Origin: Lysobacterales bacterium
GTDB lineage: Bacteria; Pseudomonadota; Gammaproteobacteria; Xanthomonadales; Ahniellaceae
Reading direction: 5' to 3'
DNA length: 64,000 nt
Assembly: GCA_016721845.1 (NCBI GenBank)
Contig: JADKHK010000013.1
Location: 1,346,501 to 1,410,500 of the forward strand
Position 1 is the first letter of the stretch. Each line of letters starts with the position of its first letter. The position numbers and the translations under genes are program-made. This document shows, in pieces, positions 39,854-48,999 of this stretch. The notes under the pieces were generated by a model. That model saw nothing but the letters and a program-made list of their open reading frames with translations. It had not been told where the DNA came from and made no database searches.

Positions 39854-40396
39854 ATGATCAGCCATCGCCACCGTTGCATCTTCGTGCACCAGCGCAAATG
39901 CGCCGGCACGTCGATCATTCGCGCCTTCGGGCTGACACCGGAGGATGCCGACTGGCATGTCGCCAACGATGGCGTGCTCAGCCCGGGATTCGCGGAACTG
40001 CCGGCCGACTACTTCCGCTTCTCGATCGTGCGCAATCCGTGGGATCGCTTCGTGTCAGGCTGGAAATACTGTGCGAGCACACGCGAACGCAGCTTGCGCG
40101 ACGTACTTGAACATCCGCCGACCGAAGGCCACGACTATCGGCATGTCACGCGGCCGCAGAGCGCGATCCTGTTTGATGGATCTGGCCGCCTATGCGTCGA
40201 TGTGGTGCTGCGCTTCGAGCAGATCCAGGCGGACTTCGATCGAATCTGCCGCCGCGTCGGTCTGGCACCGCGGCTCCTGCCAAAAGCCAACACCGGGCAA
40301 CGTCACCACTATCGCGACTACTTCGACCCCGGCACGCGCGAGCTGCTGGCCCAGCGCTTCGCCGAGGACATCGAACGCTTCGGCTACGGCTATTAG
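39854..40396 (+). CDS. Sulfotransferase family protein
   Basis: 180 residues. RKCAGTSI near the start is the 5'-phosphosulfate loop and VRNPWDRFVSGW the 3'-phosphate motif of PAPS-dependent sulfotransferases of the family-2 type (carbohydrate-type). It begins 14 bp after ctaA; the start at 39854 avoids overlap. No signal or membrane segment. It probably transfers sulfate to a small molecule or sugar; the acceptor is unknown. Confidence 0.82.
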   Translation: MISHRHRCIFVHQRKCAGTSIIRAFGLTPEDADWHVANDGVLSPGFAELPADYFRFSIVRNPWDRFVSGWKYCASTRERSLRDVLEHPPTEGHDYRHVTRPQSAILFDGSGRLCVDVVLRFEQIQADFDRICRRVGLAPRLLPKANTGQRHHYRDYFDPGTRELLAQRFAEDIERFGYGY

Positions 40397-40400
40397 AGAT

Positions 40401-40820
40401 TCAGAACGCGTCGATATCGCCGAGGGCCCGAATCAGGCGCCGCGCCTTCTTGTTCGGCCGCGTGTCCGGCGCCTGATAACCGGCCCGTTCGTCGCGGCGT
40501 CGCACGGCTTCCGCGACACGGCGCGTCTTGCCTGCCTCGGTCTCTGCATACAAGGCCAGCGCCGCGCTCGCCGGTCCGCGTACTTCGCTGAGTCCAAGCA
40601 CGCACAGTTCGAAGCGTTCCTCGCCGCGCTGCACGAGCAGTACGTCATCGAGATGCACCAGCTTCGAGGCCTTGGTGGCCGTGGCACCGCCGATGGCGAT
40701 CTTGCCGCCTTCGATCGCCTGTTTCGCGAGGCTGCGCGTCTTGAAGAAGCGCGCCGCCCAGAGCCACACGTCGAGGCGGGTGCCAGCAAGCGAATCGATG
40801 TCAGGGTTCGAATTCTTCAT
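40401..40820 (-). CDS. hslR: Heat-shock protein 15 (S4-domain RNA-binding)
   Basis: 139 residues. The S4 domain (LDVWLWAARFFKTRSLAKQAIEGG, then VRGPASAALALYAET) is followed by a basic C-terminal arm (RPNKKARRLIRAL). Hsp15 binds stalled 50S subunits carrying nascent chains. It is convergent with the sulfotransferase gene and follows a membrane-protein gene by 34 bp. Confidence 0.9.
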   Translation of the reverse strand: MKNSNPDIDSLAGTRLDVWLWAARFFKTRSLAKQAIEGGKIAIGGATATKASKLVHLDDVLLVQRGEERFELCVLGLSEVRGPASAALALYAETEAGKTRRVAEAVRRRDERAGYQAPDTRPNKKARRLIRALGDIDAF

Positions 40821-40854
40821 GATCGGAGGCAGGTTCTTGCATTCGTGCGCGCAC

Positions 40855-41280
40855 TCAACCGTACTTGACCCAGAGGACGACGATGAACGCGACGATCAGC
40901 ACCACGGTGATCGCCACAGCGATTGCCGGGCCGCGATCGCCCGCCTGCAGTTGCGGTGGTTGTGCGGGCACCCGCGCGCCGGCGCTGAGCATGGCTTGGT
41001 ACATCGCCTCGTTCGCAGCGAACACGCGACTGGCGCCGAGATAGCCGATCCAGGCGAACGCGGGCACCGCCAGCACGAGCACCGCGGCGCCTTGCTGAAA
41101 CAGCGCGAGGACGGAGGCGACACTGCCGTTGTCGGCACGGAATCCGCTGCCCAACATCAGCGCGAACACGACACCGCCCACAGCACCGATCAACGCACCG
41201 CGCAGCGCGATCGCGGCCGCACCGGGCATGCGCCGGCGCGACCACTGCCACAGGAACAGATCGCGCTGGCGTTCGTTCAC
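40855..41280 (-). CDS. Small membrane protein, unknown
   Basis: 141 residues from a GTG start (GTGAACGAACGCC) that follows the DUF808 gene by 4 bp; longer frames run into that gene. Three membrane helices are predicted (IALRGALIGAVGGVVFALML, ALFQQGAAVLVLAVPAFAWIG, IAVAITVVLIVAFIVVLW). No family is recognised. Its position after the DUF808 gene suggests one transcript. Confidence 0.65.
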   Translation of the reverse strand: MNERQRDLFLWQWSRRRMPGAAAIALRGALIGAVGGVVFALMLGSGFRADNGSVASVLALFQQGAAVLVLAVPAFAWIGYLGASRVFAANEAMYQAMLSAGARVPAQPPQLQAGDRGPAIAVAITVVLIVAFIVVLWVKYG

Positions 41281-41284
41281 GGCC

Positions 41285-42205
41285 TCAGGCCTGTTTGCCG
41301 CGCAGCTTCTGTACGCCCGCGACGCCAGCCAGCACGATGGCGCCGGTGACCACACCGACGACGAGGTCGAACAGCATGCCGAGCAAGGTGCCGAGCGCCT
41401 TCGCATGCAGGGATTCAGCGAAGTGATGCAGGATCGCCACACCTTCGACCAGGATGTGGCCACCCACCAGGAACATCGCTGCAGTGCCAGCCACCGACAG
41501 GAACTTCATCAGCTTCGGCGCGCCCCACAGCAGGAATCGGCCGAAGCCGCGCTTGATCGTCGCGAACAGCGACGTTGCGACATCCCGCACGCACCAGAGT
41601 CCGAGGTCGTCGAGCTTGACGATGGCGCCGACCAATCCGTACACGCCAATCGTCATGATGATGGCGACGCCGACCAGCACGCCGACCTGGACCGCGAACG
41701 CCTTCGCAGCCACCGCGCCGAGCGAAATCACGATGATCTCGGCGGACAGGATGAAGTCGGTGCGTACGGCGCCTTTGATCTTGTCCTTCTCCCACCGCAC
41801 CATGTCGACCGCTTCGTTGTTCACGGCCTTCAACAGATCGGCGTGATGCTGCTCGTCCTCCTTCTTGCTGTGGAAGAACTTGTGGAACAGCTTCTCGACG
41901 CCTTCGAAACACAGGAAGGCGCCGCCGATCATCAGCAGCGGCTTGATCGCCCAAGGCGCCAGTGCGCTGATGACCAAGGCCGCCGGCACCAGGATCATCT
42001 TGTTGACGGCCGAACCCTTCGCGACCGCCCAGACCACCGGCAACTCGCGATCGGCATTCACACCCGTCACTTGCTGCGCATTCAACGCAAGGTCGTCGCC
42101 GAGCACGCCCGCGGTCTTCTGCGTCGCCACCTTCGTCATCACCGCGACGTCGTCGAGCAGGGTCGCGATGTCGTCAAGCAGGGCGAAGAAACTGGAACTG
42201 GGCAT
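41285..42205 (-). CDS. DUF808 membrane protein (YedI-like)
   Basis: 306 residues. The opening (FFALLDDIATLLDDVAVMTKVATQKTAGVLGDDLA) is typical of the DUF808/YedI family, which has several membrane helices. Function unknown; its members are conserved in many proteobacteria. A following GTG-started membrane-protein gene lies 4 bp downstream. Confidence 0.88.
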   Translation of the reverse strand: MPSSSFFALLDDIATLLDDVAVMTKVATQKTAGVLGDDLALNAQQVTGVNADRELPVVWAVAKGSAVNKMILVPAALVISALAPWAIKPLLMIGGAFLCFEGVEKLFHKFFHSKKEDEQHHADLLKAVNNEAVDMVRWEKDKIKGAVRTDFILSAEIIVISLGAVAAKAFAVQVGVLVGVAIIMTIGVYGLVGAIVKLDDLGLWCVRDVATSLFATIKRGFGRFLLWGAPKLMKFLSVAGTAAMFLVGGHILVEGVAILHHFAESLHAKALGTLLGMLFDLVVGVVTGAIVLAGVAGVQKLRGKQA

Positions 42206-42298
42206 GGGCGACTACCAAATCGGATGAAGCGCGGATTCTCGCATCGTGCAATGCGAAGCCCAAGCCTTCGTAGCGCCGGGACTCACTGCATCGATGGG

Positions 42299-43072
42299 CT
42301 ACGGTGATTCGGTCGGCACTTCGAATGTGCTGTTGTCGGGCGCTTGCACGCCGACCCGCGCGAACCAGTCCGGCCCGAGTTCGGAGCGCGGCAGGTCATC
42401 GCAGCGCAGATGGGCAACGGCTTGGCCGCGTCGTTCGACCACGACGCCGGAGCGTTCGACGGTTTCTCCGCCTGCGCCCCAGCGACCGATGCCGGTGTAA
42501 ACCACGTAGGCATGGTCACCGCGTCGGAATCGCAGCCAGCTCGATCCGCCGCCCGCGTAGGTTTCGACCCGCCCTTCGGCAGCATGCGCGGCCGCTGTCG
42601 GCCCCGCCGGCCACACCAGCTCGGGCGCCTGACCGGATCGCCCGAAACGGTATTGAAGCCAGTCCCCGGCTTCCGCCGCGACGAAACAGACGGCCACCTG
42701 CTTGGTGCCGACCCGACAGGAGAACGCCGTGTGCTCGCCTTCAGCACAGGCCGGACTTGCCGGCACCGCCATCATCCGGTCGATCAGATTCACGGTGTCG
42801 CTGCGCCCGCAATCCACGTCGCCCTCGCAATCCGCCGCGAGCACCTGCGCCTCGGTCCAAGCGAACCGGACCGGCTGGCCGACCAGCCCGGCCTGTTCGC
42901 AGATCGGGAAGTCGGCCATCAGATTCTGCGTCTCGCCAGAAACCTCGATCTCGGCGTAACAGGCGACGTCTCCCGCCTGCAGATCGATCAATCGGCCTTG
43001 GGTTGGCAAGTCTTCGGCACTCGCCGTTGATCCGAACGCCCACAACAGAATCACCATCGCCCGACGACGCAT
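42299..43072 (-). CDS. Exported protein with many Cys, unknown
   Basis: 257 residues from an ATG that gives a clear signal peptide (RRRAMVILLWAFGSTASA, then EDLPTQG). The mature part has about nine Cys (GDVACYA, PICEQ, ADCEGDVDCGRS, SPACAEG, FSCRV, VAVCF, LRCDD), suggesting several disulfides in the periplasm. No family is recognised. The 93 bp to the next gene show nothing. Confidence 0.65.
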   Translation of the reverse strand: MRRRAMVILLWAFGSTASAEDLPTQGRLIDLQAGDVACYAEIEVSGETQNLMADFPICEQAGLVGQPVRFAWTEAQVLAADCEGDVDCGRSDTVNLIDRMMAVPASPACAEGEHTAFSCRVGTKQVAVCFVAAEAGDWLQYRFGRSGQAPELVWPAGPTAAAHAAEGRVETYAGGGSSWLRFRRGDHAYVVYTGIGRWGAGGETVERSGVVVERRGQAVAHLRCDDLPRSELGPDWFARVGVQAPDNSTFEVPTESP

Positions 43073-43177
43073 ACGTTTCCCCGATGTCGACGATGTCGAC
43101 CCAGGCACTGAATGCCATCGATGTCGCGCGCCGGTCAAGCCCACCGCGCACGACACGCGGCAGGCGGATTGACGGAA

Positions 43178-45079
43178 TTACCCCGCGATCAACGCATTCA
43201 TGCGTTTGACGAAGCCGGCCGGGTCATCGAGTGCGGCGCCTTCGAGCAGCTGCGCCTGTTCGAGCAGCAGGGTTGCGATTTCGCGGGCGCGGTCTTCGTC
43301 GGCTTCGTTCGAGGCGCGTTGCACCAGCGCGTGGTTGGCATTGATCTCGAGCGTCGGCGCGGCATCGGGCACGTCCTGGCCGGCGGCCTTGAGCATGCGC
43401 TTCAGGTGCGGGGCCATGTCGTATTCGTCGACGACCAGGCAGGAGGCCGATTCGGTCAGGCGCTTGCTGGCGCGGACATCCTTCACCTTGGCGCCGAGCA
43501 GCGACTTCAGGCGATCGACGACCGGCTTCGCGGCCGTGTCGGCTTCCTTTTCCTTGGCTTCATCGACGGCGCCGAGCTTCGCGAGATCGAGTTCGCCCTT
43601 GGCGACGTTGCGCAGCTTCTTGCCGGCGTACTCGTGCAAGTAACCCATCATCCATTCGTCGATGCGTTCGCCCATCAGCAACACTTCGACGTCGCGCGCC
43701 TTCAGCGCCTCGATCTGCGGACTGCCGCTGGCGGCGGCGAAACTGTCGGCGGTGACGTAGTAGATCGTGTCCTGGCCGTCCTTCATGCGACCGATGTAGT
43801 CGTCGAGCGACACCTTGGCGGCGCTGCCCTCGCCCTTGGTCGAGGCGAAGCGCAGCAGCTTCGCGATGCGTTCGCGATTGCCATGGTCTTCGGCCGCGCC
43901 CTCTTTCAGCACCGCACCGAAGTTCGACCAGAACGTCGCGTACTTCTCCGGCTGGTCGGCCGCGAGCGCATCCAGCAGATCGAGCGTGCGCTTGGTCAGG
44001 CCCGAGCGGATCTGCGCGACCAGCTTGTTCTCCTGCAGGATTTCGCGCGACACGTTCAACGGCAAGTCGTCGGAATCGATGACGCCGCGCACGAAACGCA
44101 GGTAGGCCGGCAGCAGGTGTTCGCTCGCGTCCATGATGAAGACGCGGCGAATGTAGAGCTTGAGGCCCTTGCGTTCGTCGCGGCCGGAAAACATCAGGTC
44201 ATACGGCGCCTGGGTCGGCAGGTACAGCAGGCTGGTGTAGCTCTGGTTGCCCTCGACGCGATTGTGGGTCCAGGCCAGCGGTTCGTCGTAGGCATGCGCG
44301 GCGTGCTTGTAGAACGCAGTGTAGTCCGCATCCGCCAGTTCATTCTTCGGACGCGCCCACAAGGCCGAGGCATGATTGATCGTCTCGATCTCGGGTTCCG
44401 CTTTCTCGCCTTCCTCGCCGAACTTCTCCTTCAGCATGCGGATCGGGAAGGCGATGTGGTCGGAATATTTGCCGACCAGCGAACGCAGCTTCCAGGCATC
44501 GAGGAATTCGTCTTCGTCCGGCTTCAGGTGCAGGGTGATGGTGGTGCCGCGACGCGCGTCGGTCACGGTATCGAGTGCATACTCGCTGGTGCCGTTCGAG
44601 GTCCAGCGCACGGCCTGTTCGGCCGCCAAGTCTGCGCGGCGCGTGACCAGGGTGACCGAATCGGCGACGACGAAGGTCGAGTAGAAACCGACGCCGAACT
44701 GCCCGATCAACTGCGTGTCCTTGCGGGCGTCGCCGGTCAGCGCATCGAGGAAGCGGCGCGTGCCCGAGCGCGCGATGGTGCCGATGTTCTCGATCACTTC
44801 CTCGCGGCTCATGCCGATGCCGTTGTCGCGCAGGGTCAGCGTGCGTGCGGTCTTGTCGAACGCGATCTCGACGTGCAGGTCGGCGTCGCCGGCAGTCAGC
44901 TCGGGCTTGGCGATGGCCTCGAAACGCAGCTTGTCGAGTGCGTCAGAAGCGTTCGAGACGAGTTCGCGCAGGAAGATTTCCTTGTGCGAATACAGCGAAT
45001 GCGTGACGAGCTTGAGGACCTGCTCGACTTCGGCTTCGAAGCGACGAGTTTCGGTGGCGGGGGCAGTCGTGGTGGTCAT
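43178..45079 (-). CDS. htpG: Chaperone HtpG (Hsp90)
   Basis: 633 residues, full length for the bacterial family. The N-terminal ATPase domain has [24 protein letters not shown] and GQFGVGFYS, the Bergerat ATP-fold elements. Then follow the middle domain ([10 protein letters not shown]) and the dimerisation domain. It folds and remodels client proteins after heat stress. A close match to a sigma-32 promoter lies just upstream, so it is probably heat-induced. Confidence 0.97.
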
Positions 45080-45116
45080 GGCGAATACGTCCGTGCAACG
45101 GGGAGACTGCCCGGCG

Positions 45117-45143
45117 ATGGGGGCGTCAGATCACCGTTTCAAG
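45117..45143 (-). promoter_or_regulatory. Sigma-32-type heat-shock promoter of htpG
   Basis: On the minus strand: CTTGAAA (45137-45143), a 14-base spacer, then CCCCAT (45117-45122). Consensus is CTTGAAA-N11-16-CCCCATNT. It ends 37 bp before the htpG start codon. Confidence 0.8.
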
Positions 45144-45177
45144 GCGGGACGAGGGACGCGAATCATCCGCCCGCCCC

Positions 45178-45549
45178 CTACATCGTATGCGTCGGACGCT
45201 CGGCGTTGAGGGTGGCGGCGAGGATGGCCTCGATCTTGGACTTCGCGGCTTCGCCATCGGCCGTGTCGTTGAACTGCACGCCGATGCCGGCGGTGCGGTT
45301 GCCCTGGGCCCCCGGCGGCGTGATCCAGACGACCTTGCCGGCGACCGGCAGTCGGTCCTTGTCGTCCATCAGCGACAGCAGGATGAAGACTTCGTCGCCG
45401 AGGTTGTAGCGCTTGGTCGTCGGCACGAACAGGCCGCCCCCCTTCACGAAGGACATGTAGGCGTTGTACAGCGCGCCCTTGTCCTTGATCGCGAGCGACA
45501 GGATCCCCTGTCGCGGCACGCCACCCGTTGCACCCGGTACTGCACCCAT
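45178..45549 (-). CDS. pilZ: PilZ-domain protein
   Basis: 123 residues from the ATG behind GAGGAG. It matches the short PilZ of type IV pilus biogenesis: ILSLAIKDKGALYNAYMSFVKGGGLFVPT, then LPVAGKVVWITPPG and GIGVQFND. The RxxxR and D/NxSxxG motifs of c-di-GMP binding are not clear, which is usual for the pilus type. It follows holB, as in Xanthomonas and Pseudomonas. Confidence 0.9.
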   Translation of the reverse strand: MGAVPGATGGVPRQGILSLAIKDKGALYNAYMSFVKGGGLFVPTTKRYNLGDEVFILLSLMDDKDRLPVAGKVVWITPPGAQGNRTAGIGVQFNDTADGEAAKSKIEAILAATLNAERPTHTM

Positions 45550-45559
45550 CTTCGGCTCC

Positions 45560-46546
45560 TCAGGCGGCATCCGCATTCATTGCGGCGCGCCATTCGTCCA
45601 GCAATTCGATGATCGCGAGGTCCTTGCGCAACGGCGTCGGCAGACGCGCCCGCGCGAGGTTCAGACGATCCCACCACGCCTGCAGCTTGCGGAAATCGGC
45701 TTGCGCGGTCAAGCGCGCCATCGCCGCGATGCGCGGCAGGGTCTGCGTCTGCGGCGAGACACGCATCGCCAGCAGGACGAGGCGCGCCAGCAGCGCGAAC
45801 AGGATGTCGCCATCCTGCTCGCCCCAGCGCGCGGCGATCGCCACCAGTGGCTTGCCCCGCGCGGCATCGCCCATGTCGCTGATCAAGGCATCGATCATGC
45901 GCCCGGCATCGGCGTCCAGCAGGGCTTTGGCCGCACCGGGATTGCCATCGGCGAACAGCAGGGCTTCGTCGGCCACGGCTTGCCCGATGCCTTGCGCCGT
46001 CAACCAGGCGCTTGCGGAGACAAGATCGGGCGGACGCAATTCGATGCGCTGGCAGCGACTGCGGATCGTCGCCGGCAAACGCGACGGTTCGTCGGCGACC
46101 AGGATCAGGGCCGTATTCGCCGACGGCTCCTCGAGCGTCTTCAACAGCGCATTCGCCGCCGCGACATTCATGCGATCGGCAGGATCGACCGAGACCACCT
46201 GCCAACCACCGAAGGAGGGTCGCGACGCGAAGCGCGCACCGAGCGCACGAATCTGGTCGATGGTGATCTCGGTGCGCAACTTGCCGTCGTCGCGGGGTTC
46301 CAGCGTCACCGTCACCCGGTCCGGGTGCGAACCTGCGGCCCGCAACACGCAGCCGCGGCACAGGCCGCAGGCGTGGCCGTCGGCCCGCGGTGTCGAACAC
46401 AGCAGGCGCGCGACCAGAGCCGCGACCAGCTCGCGCTTGCCGAGTCCGGACGGACCGGTCAGCAACAGTGCATGCGGAAATCGCTGCGCATCGATGCGTG
46501 CGCAAAGCCCGTCCCAGACCGGTTGCAGCCAGGGCTTCATGGGCAT
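45560..46546 (-). CDS. holB: DNA polymerase III subunit delta'
   Basis: 328 residues. Clamp-loader subunit: LLLTGPSGLGKREL (P-loop-like), a Zn-binding Cys set (CGLCRGCVLRAAGSHPD with the preceding Cys), and SANTALILVADEPSRLPATIRSRCQ (sensor and SRC motif). It loads the sliding clamp in replication. Two starts are possible, 46546 and 46540; both overlap or adjoin the end of tmk (ATGA). Confidence 0.94.
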   Translation of the reverse strand: MPMKPWLQPVWDGLCARIDAQRFPHALLLTGPSGLGKRELVAALVARLLCSTPRADGHACGLCRGCVLRAAGSHPDRVTVTLEPRDDGKLRTEITIDQIRALGARFASRPSFGGWQVVSVDPADRMNVAAANALLKTLEEPSANTALILVADEPSRLPATIRSRCQRIELRPPDLVSASAWLTAQGIGQAVADEALLFADGNPGAAKALLDADAGRMIDALISDMGDAARGKPLVAIAARWGEQDGDILFALLARLVLLAMRVSPQTQTLPRIAAMARLTAQADFRKLQAWWDRLNLARARLPTPLRKDLAIIELLDEWRAAMNADAA

Positions 46547-47181
46547 GACGTTTCGATCCAGTGCAGCAACTCGGCCTTCACCGCCGCCGCCACATCAGCT
46601 TGCGATTGGCCGGCGTCGATCACCCGGAAGCGCGACGGATCCTGCGCAACCCGAGCGTGATATCCCGCGTGCACGCGTTCGTGGAATTCAGCCTGCTCGC
46701 ACTCCATGCGATCGCGCTCGCCGCGCGAAAACGCGCGTGCAAGGCCTTGTTCGACCGCCACGTCGAGCAGGAACGTCAGGTCCGGCGTCGCCGGCGCAGC
46801 CCAGGCCTCGAGCGTGGCGATGCGGTCGATCGGCTGCCCGCGCCCTCCGCCCTGATAGGCAAAACTCGCATCGGTATACCGGTCCGACACCACCCAGCGC
46901 CCGGCTTCCAGGGCCGGCAAGACACGTTCGCGCACATGCTGCGCACGCGCCGCGAACACCAGCAGCAGCTCGGTTTCCGGGCGCATCACGCCCGTCCAAT
47001 GCGGATCCAGTGCCAAGCCGCGGATCGCCTCCGCCAACGGCGTACCGCCGGGTTCGCGCGTCAATTCGTGGACGATGCCACGCTCGGCCAGCGCCGCGGC
47101 AATCACGGCCATGACCGTGCTCTTGCCGGCGCCTTCGCCGCCTTCGAGGGTGATGAAGCGACCCGCAGTGCTGCCGATCAT
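46537..47181 (-). CDS. tmk: Thymidylate kinase
   Basis: 214 residues. P-loop GGEGAGKST, REPGGTPLAE (substrate loop) and DRYTDASFAYQGGGRG (DRY/H lid region) are intact. It phosphorylates dTMP to dTDP for DNA synthesis. Its ends overlap both mltG and holB by 4 bases, in the order mltG-tmk-holB-pilZ. Confidence 0.95.
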   Translation of the reverse strand: MIGSTAGRFITLEGGEGAGKSTVMAVIAAALAERGIVHELTREPGGTPLAEAIRGLALDPHWTGVMRPETELLLVFAARAQHVRERVLPALEAGRWVVSDRYTDASFAYQGGGRGQPIDRIATLEAWAAPATPDLTFLLDVAVEQGLARAFSRGERDRMECEQAEFHERVHAGYHARVAQDPSRFRVIDAGQSQADVAAAVKAELLHWIETSCP

Positions 47182-48182
47182 CGCAACTGGTACTCGCGCA
47201 CGGCACGATTGTGCTCGGCCAGTGTGGCCGAAAACGCATGTTCACCATTGCCCTTGGCAACGAAATAGAGCGCGTCACCTTCGGCCGGTTTCGCGACGGC
47301 GAGCAAGGCGGCATCACCGGGCAATGCGATCGGCGTCGGCGGCAAACCGAAGCGGGTATAGGTGTTGTAGGGCGTGTCGGTTTCGAGATGCTTGCGCGTC
47401 AGGTTGCCGTTGAAACTGTCGCCGATGCCATAGATCACGGTCGGGTCGGTCTGCAGCATCATCGGCAGCTTCAGGCGCCGCACGAACACGCCGGCGATGC
47501 GAGGTCGCTCGGCGGCCTGGCCGGTTTCCTTTTCGACGATCGACGCCAGGATCAGCATCTCGTCGGCCGATCCCAGCGGCAATTGCGGATCGCGTTCGGC
47601 CCAACGCTTCGCCAGTTGCGTCTGCATCGCACGGTAGGCCCGCTTCAACACGTCGATGTCTTTCTGGCCGCGCACGAAGGAATAGGTTTCGGGAAGGAAA
47701 CGACCTTCCGGATGCACGCCTTCGGCGCCGATGCGCGCCATCACGTCGGCATCGGCGAGCCCGCCGAGCGTCTGCTCGAGCCTCGGTTCCTTCGCAAGGG
47801 CCACACGCAGTTCCTTGAAGCGCCAGCCTTCGATGACGGTGAACTGGTGATGGATGACGTCGCCGTCGGCCATGCGCCGCAGCAGCCGGCGCGGCGACAT
47901 GTTCTGCGTCAACGCGTACTCGCCGGCGTGCAGGCCATCCAGCACGCCCATTTCGTGTGCGAGCAGGCGCCAGTACCACCATGGTGCATCGTTCCCCGTC
48001 GCAGCCTTGATCTTGCGCACGATGCTGCGAAACGACGTACCGAGATTCACGTCCAGTACCAGCTCGTGGACGCCGAGCGCCATCGGCGTGTCGGCGAAGC
48101 GGCGATAGTCGCGGTAAAGGTAGACACCGGCCACGATCGCAGCCAGCAACAGCAGCAGGAACAGTCGCTTGATCACGCGCAT
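47178..48182 (-). CDS. mltG: Endolytic murein transglycosylase MltG
   Basis: 334 residues from the ATG that opens the membrane anchor (RVIKRLFLLLLLAAIVAGVYLYRDYRR). The periplasmic part carries the YceG domain with the catalytic Glu in IVEKETGQAAERP. It cuts nascent glycan strands and may set their length. It lies 1 bp after pabC and overlaps tmk. Confidence 0.93.
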   Translation of the reverse strand: MRVIKRLFLLLLLAAIVAGVYLYRDYRRFADTPMALGVHELVLDVNLGTSFRSIVRKIKAATGNDAPWWYWRLLAHEMGVLDGLHAGEYALTQNMSPRRLLRRMADGDVIHHQFTVIEGWRFKELRVALAKEPRLEQTLGGLADADVMARIGAEGVHPEGRFLPETYSFVRGQKDIDVLKRAYRAMQTQLAKRWAERDPQLPLGSADEMLILASIVEKETGQAAERPRIAGVFVRRLKLPMMLQTDPTVIYGIGDSFNGNLTRKHLETDTPYNTYTRFGLPPTPIALPGDAALLAVAKPAEGDALYFVAKGNGEHAFSATLAEHNRAVREYQLR

Positions 48183-48183
48183 C

Positions 48184-48999
48184 TCAGGCGTCCGGGAGTC
48201 CGAGTTCGGGATGGAAAGCATGCATCAACGCGACCACGCCTTCGCGCCGCAGATAACGGCGGTCGCCGAGACAGCGTACCGGCATGATGCCGCGCACGGC
48301 ATTGCACAGGATCAACGCGTCGGCATGATTCAGGGCATCGCGATGCATGGCTTGCACCCTAGCCGAAAATCCCGGCGGCGGCGATTGCAGCAGCATCGAT
48401 CGCATCACCCCGCTGATCACGCCGCGCCCGGACGGCGGCGTCACCCACGTCGAGCCGAACAAGGCGAACACGTTGGCCGACTGGCCACCGAGCAGGAAGC
48501 CGTCGCGATCAAAAGCCAGAAGATCGCGACCGGACACCGCAGGCGCAATCAGCACCTGGTCGAGCCGCGACAGCGACTTGATGCCTGCATCGTGCGTCGA
48601 CGGAAATTCGACGCGCCGCGCCTCCAGCTGAAGACCTTCGCGATACACCGATGGATCGATCGCCGGCAGGCCGTGAACGAACAGATAGACGTCGCTGACG
48701 CTCGGCCAGGCACGTACATAGCCGCGCGCGCCGGCCCGAGGCACCAGTGCAAGTTTGAACACGCTCGCCGCATGGGTCACGCATTCGCGCGCCAGCAAGG
48801 CCTCGAGATCCGACCATTCCGGTTCCGACAAATGCAGCGCGCCACACGCATCGCGCAAGCGCTGTCGATGTGCCGGCCAGAACACGACACGGCCGGCGTG
48901 CACGCGCATCGTCGTGAAGGCACCGTCGCCATAGTGCGCCGCCCGCGAATCCAGCGACAGTGCATCGATCGGCTCGCCATTGCAGAAGACCGCGATCAT
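48184..48999 (-). CDS. pabC: Aminodeoxychorismate lyase
   Basis: 271 residues, class IV PLP enzyme: GDGAFTTMRV (start of the fold), GIKSLSRLDQVLIA (Lys Schiff base region) and LLGGQSANVFA. It splits aminodeoxychorismate to 4-aminobenzoate for folate. It overlaps pabB by 4 bases (ATGA), and mltG follows. Confidence 0.93.
   Translation of the reverse strand: MIAVFCNGEPIDALSLDSRAAHYGDGAFTTMRVHAGRVVFWPAHRQRLRDACGALHLSEPEWSDLEALLARECVTHAASVFKLALVPRAGARGYVRAWPSVSDVYLFVHGLPAIDPSVYREGLQLEARRVEFPSTHDAGIKSLSRLDQVLIAPAVSGRDLLAFDRDGFLLGGQSANVFALFGSTWVTPPSGRGVISGVMRSMLLQSPPPGFSARVQAMHRDALNHADALILCNAVRGIMPVRCLGDRRYLRREGVVALMHAFHPELGLPDA

Noticed and set aside
43112..45409. A 765-codon plus-strand open frame opposite htpG
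   Set aside because: It is the reverse of HtpG, a conserved gene; no domain pattern of its own.
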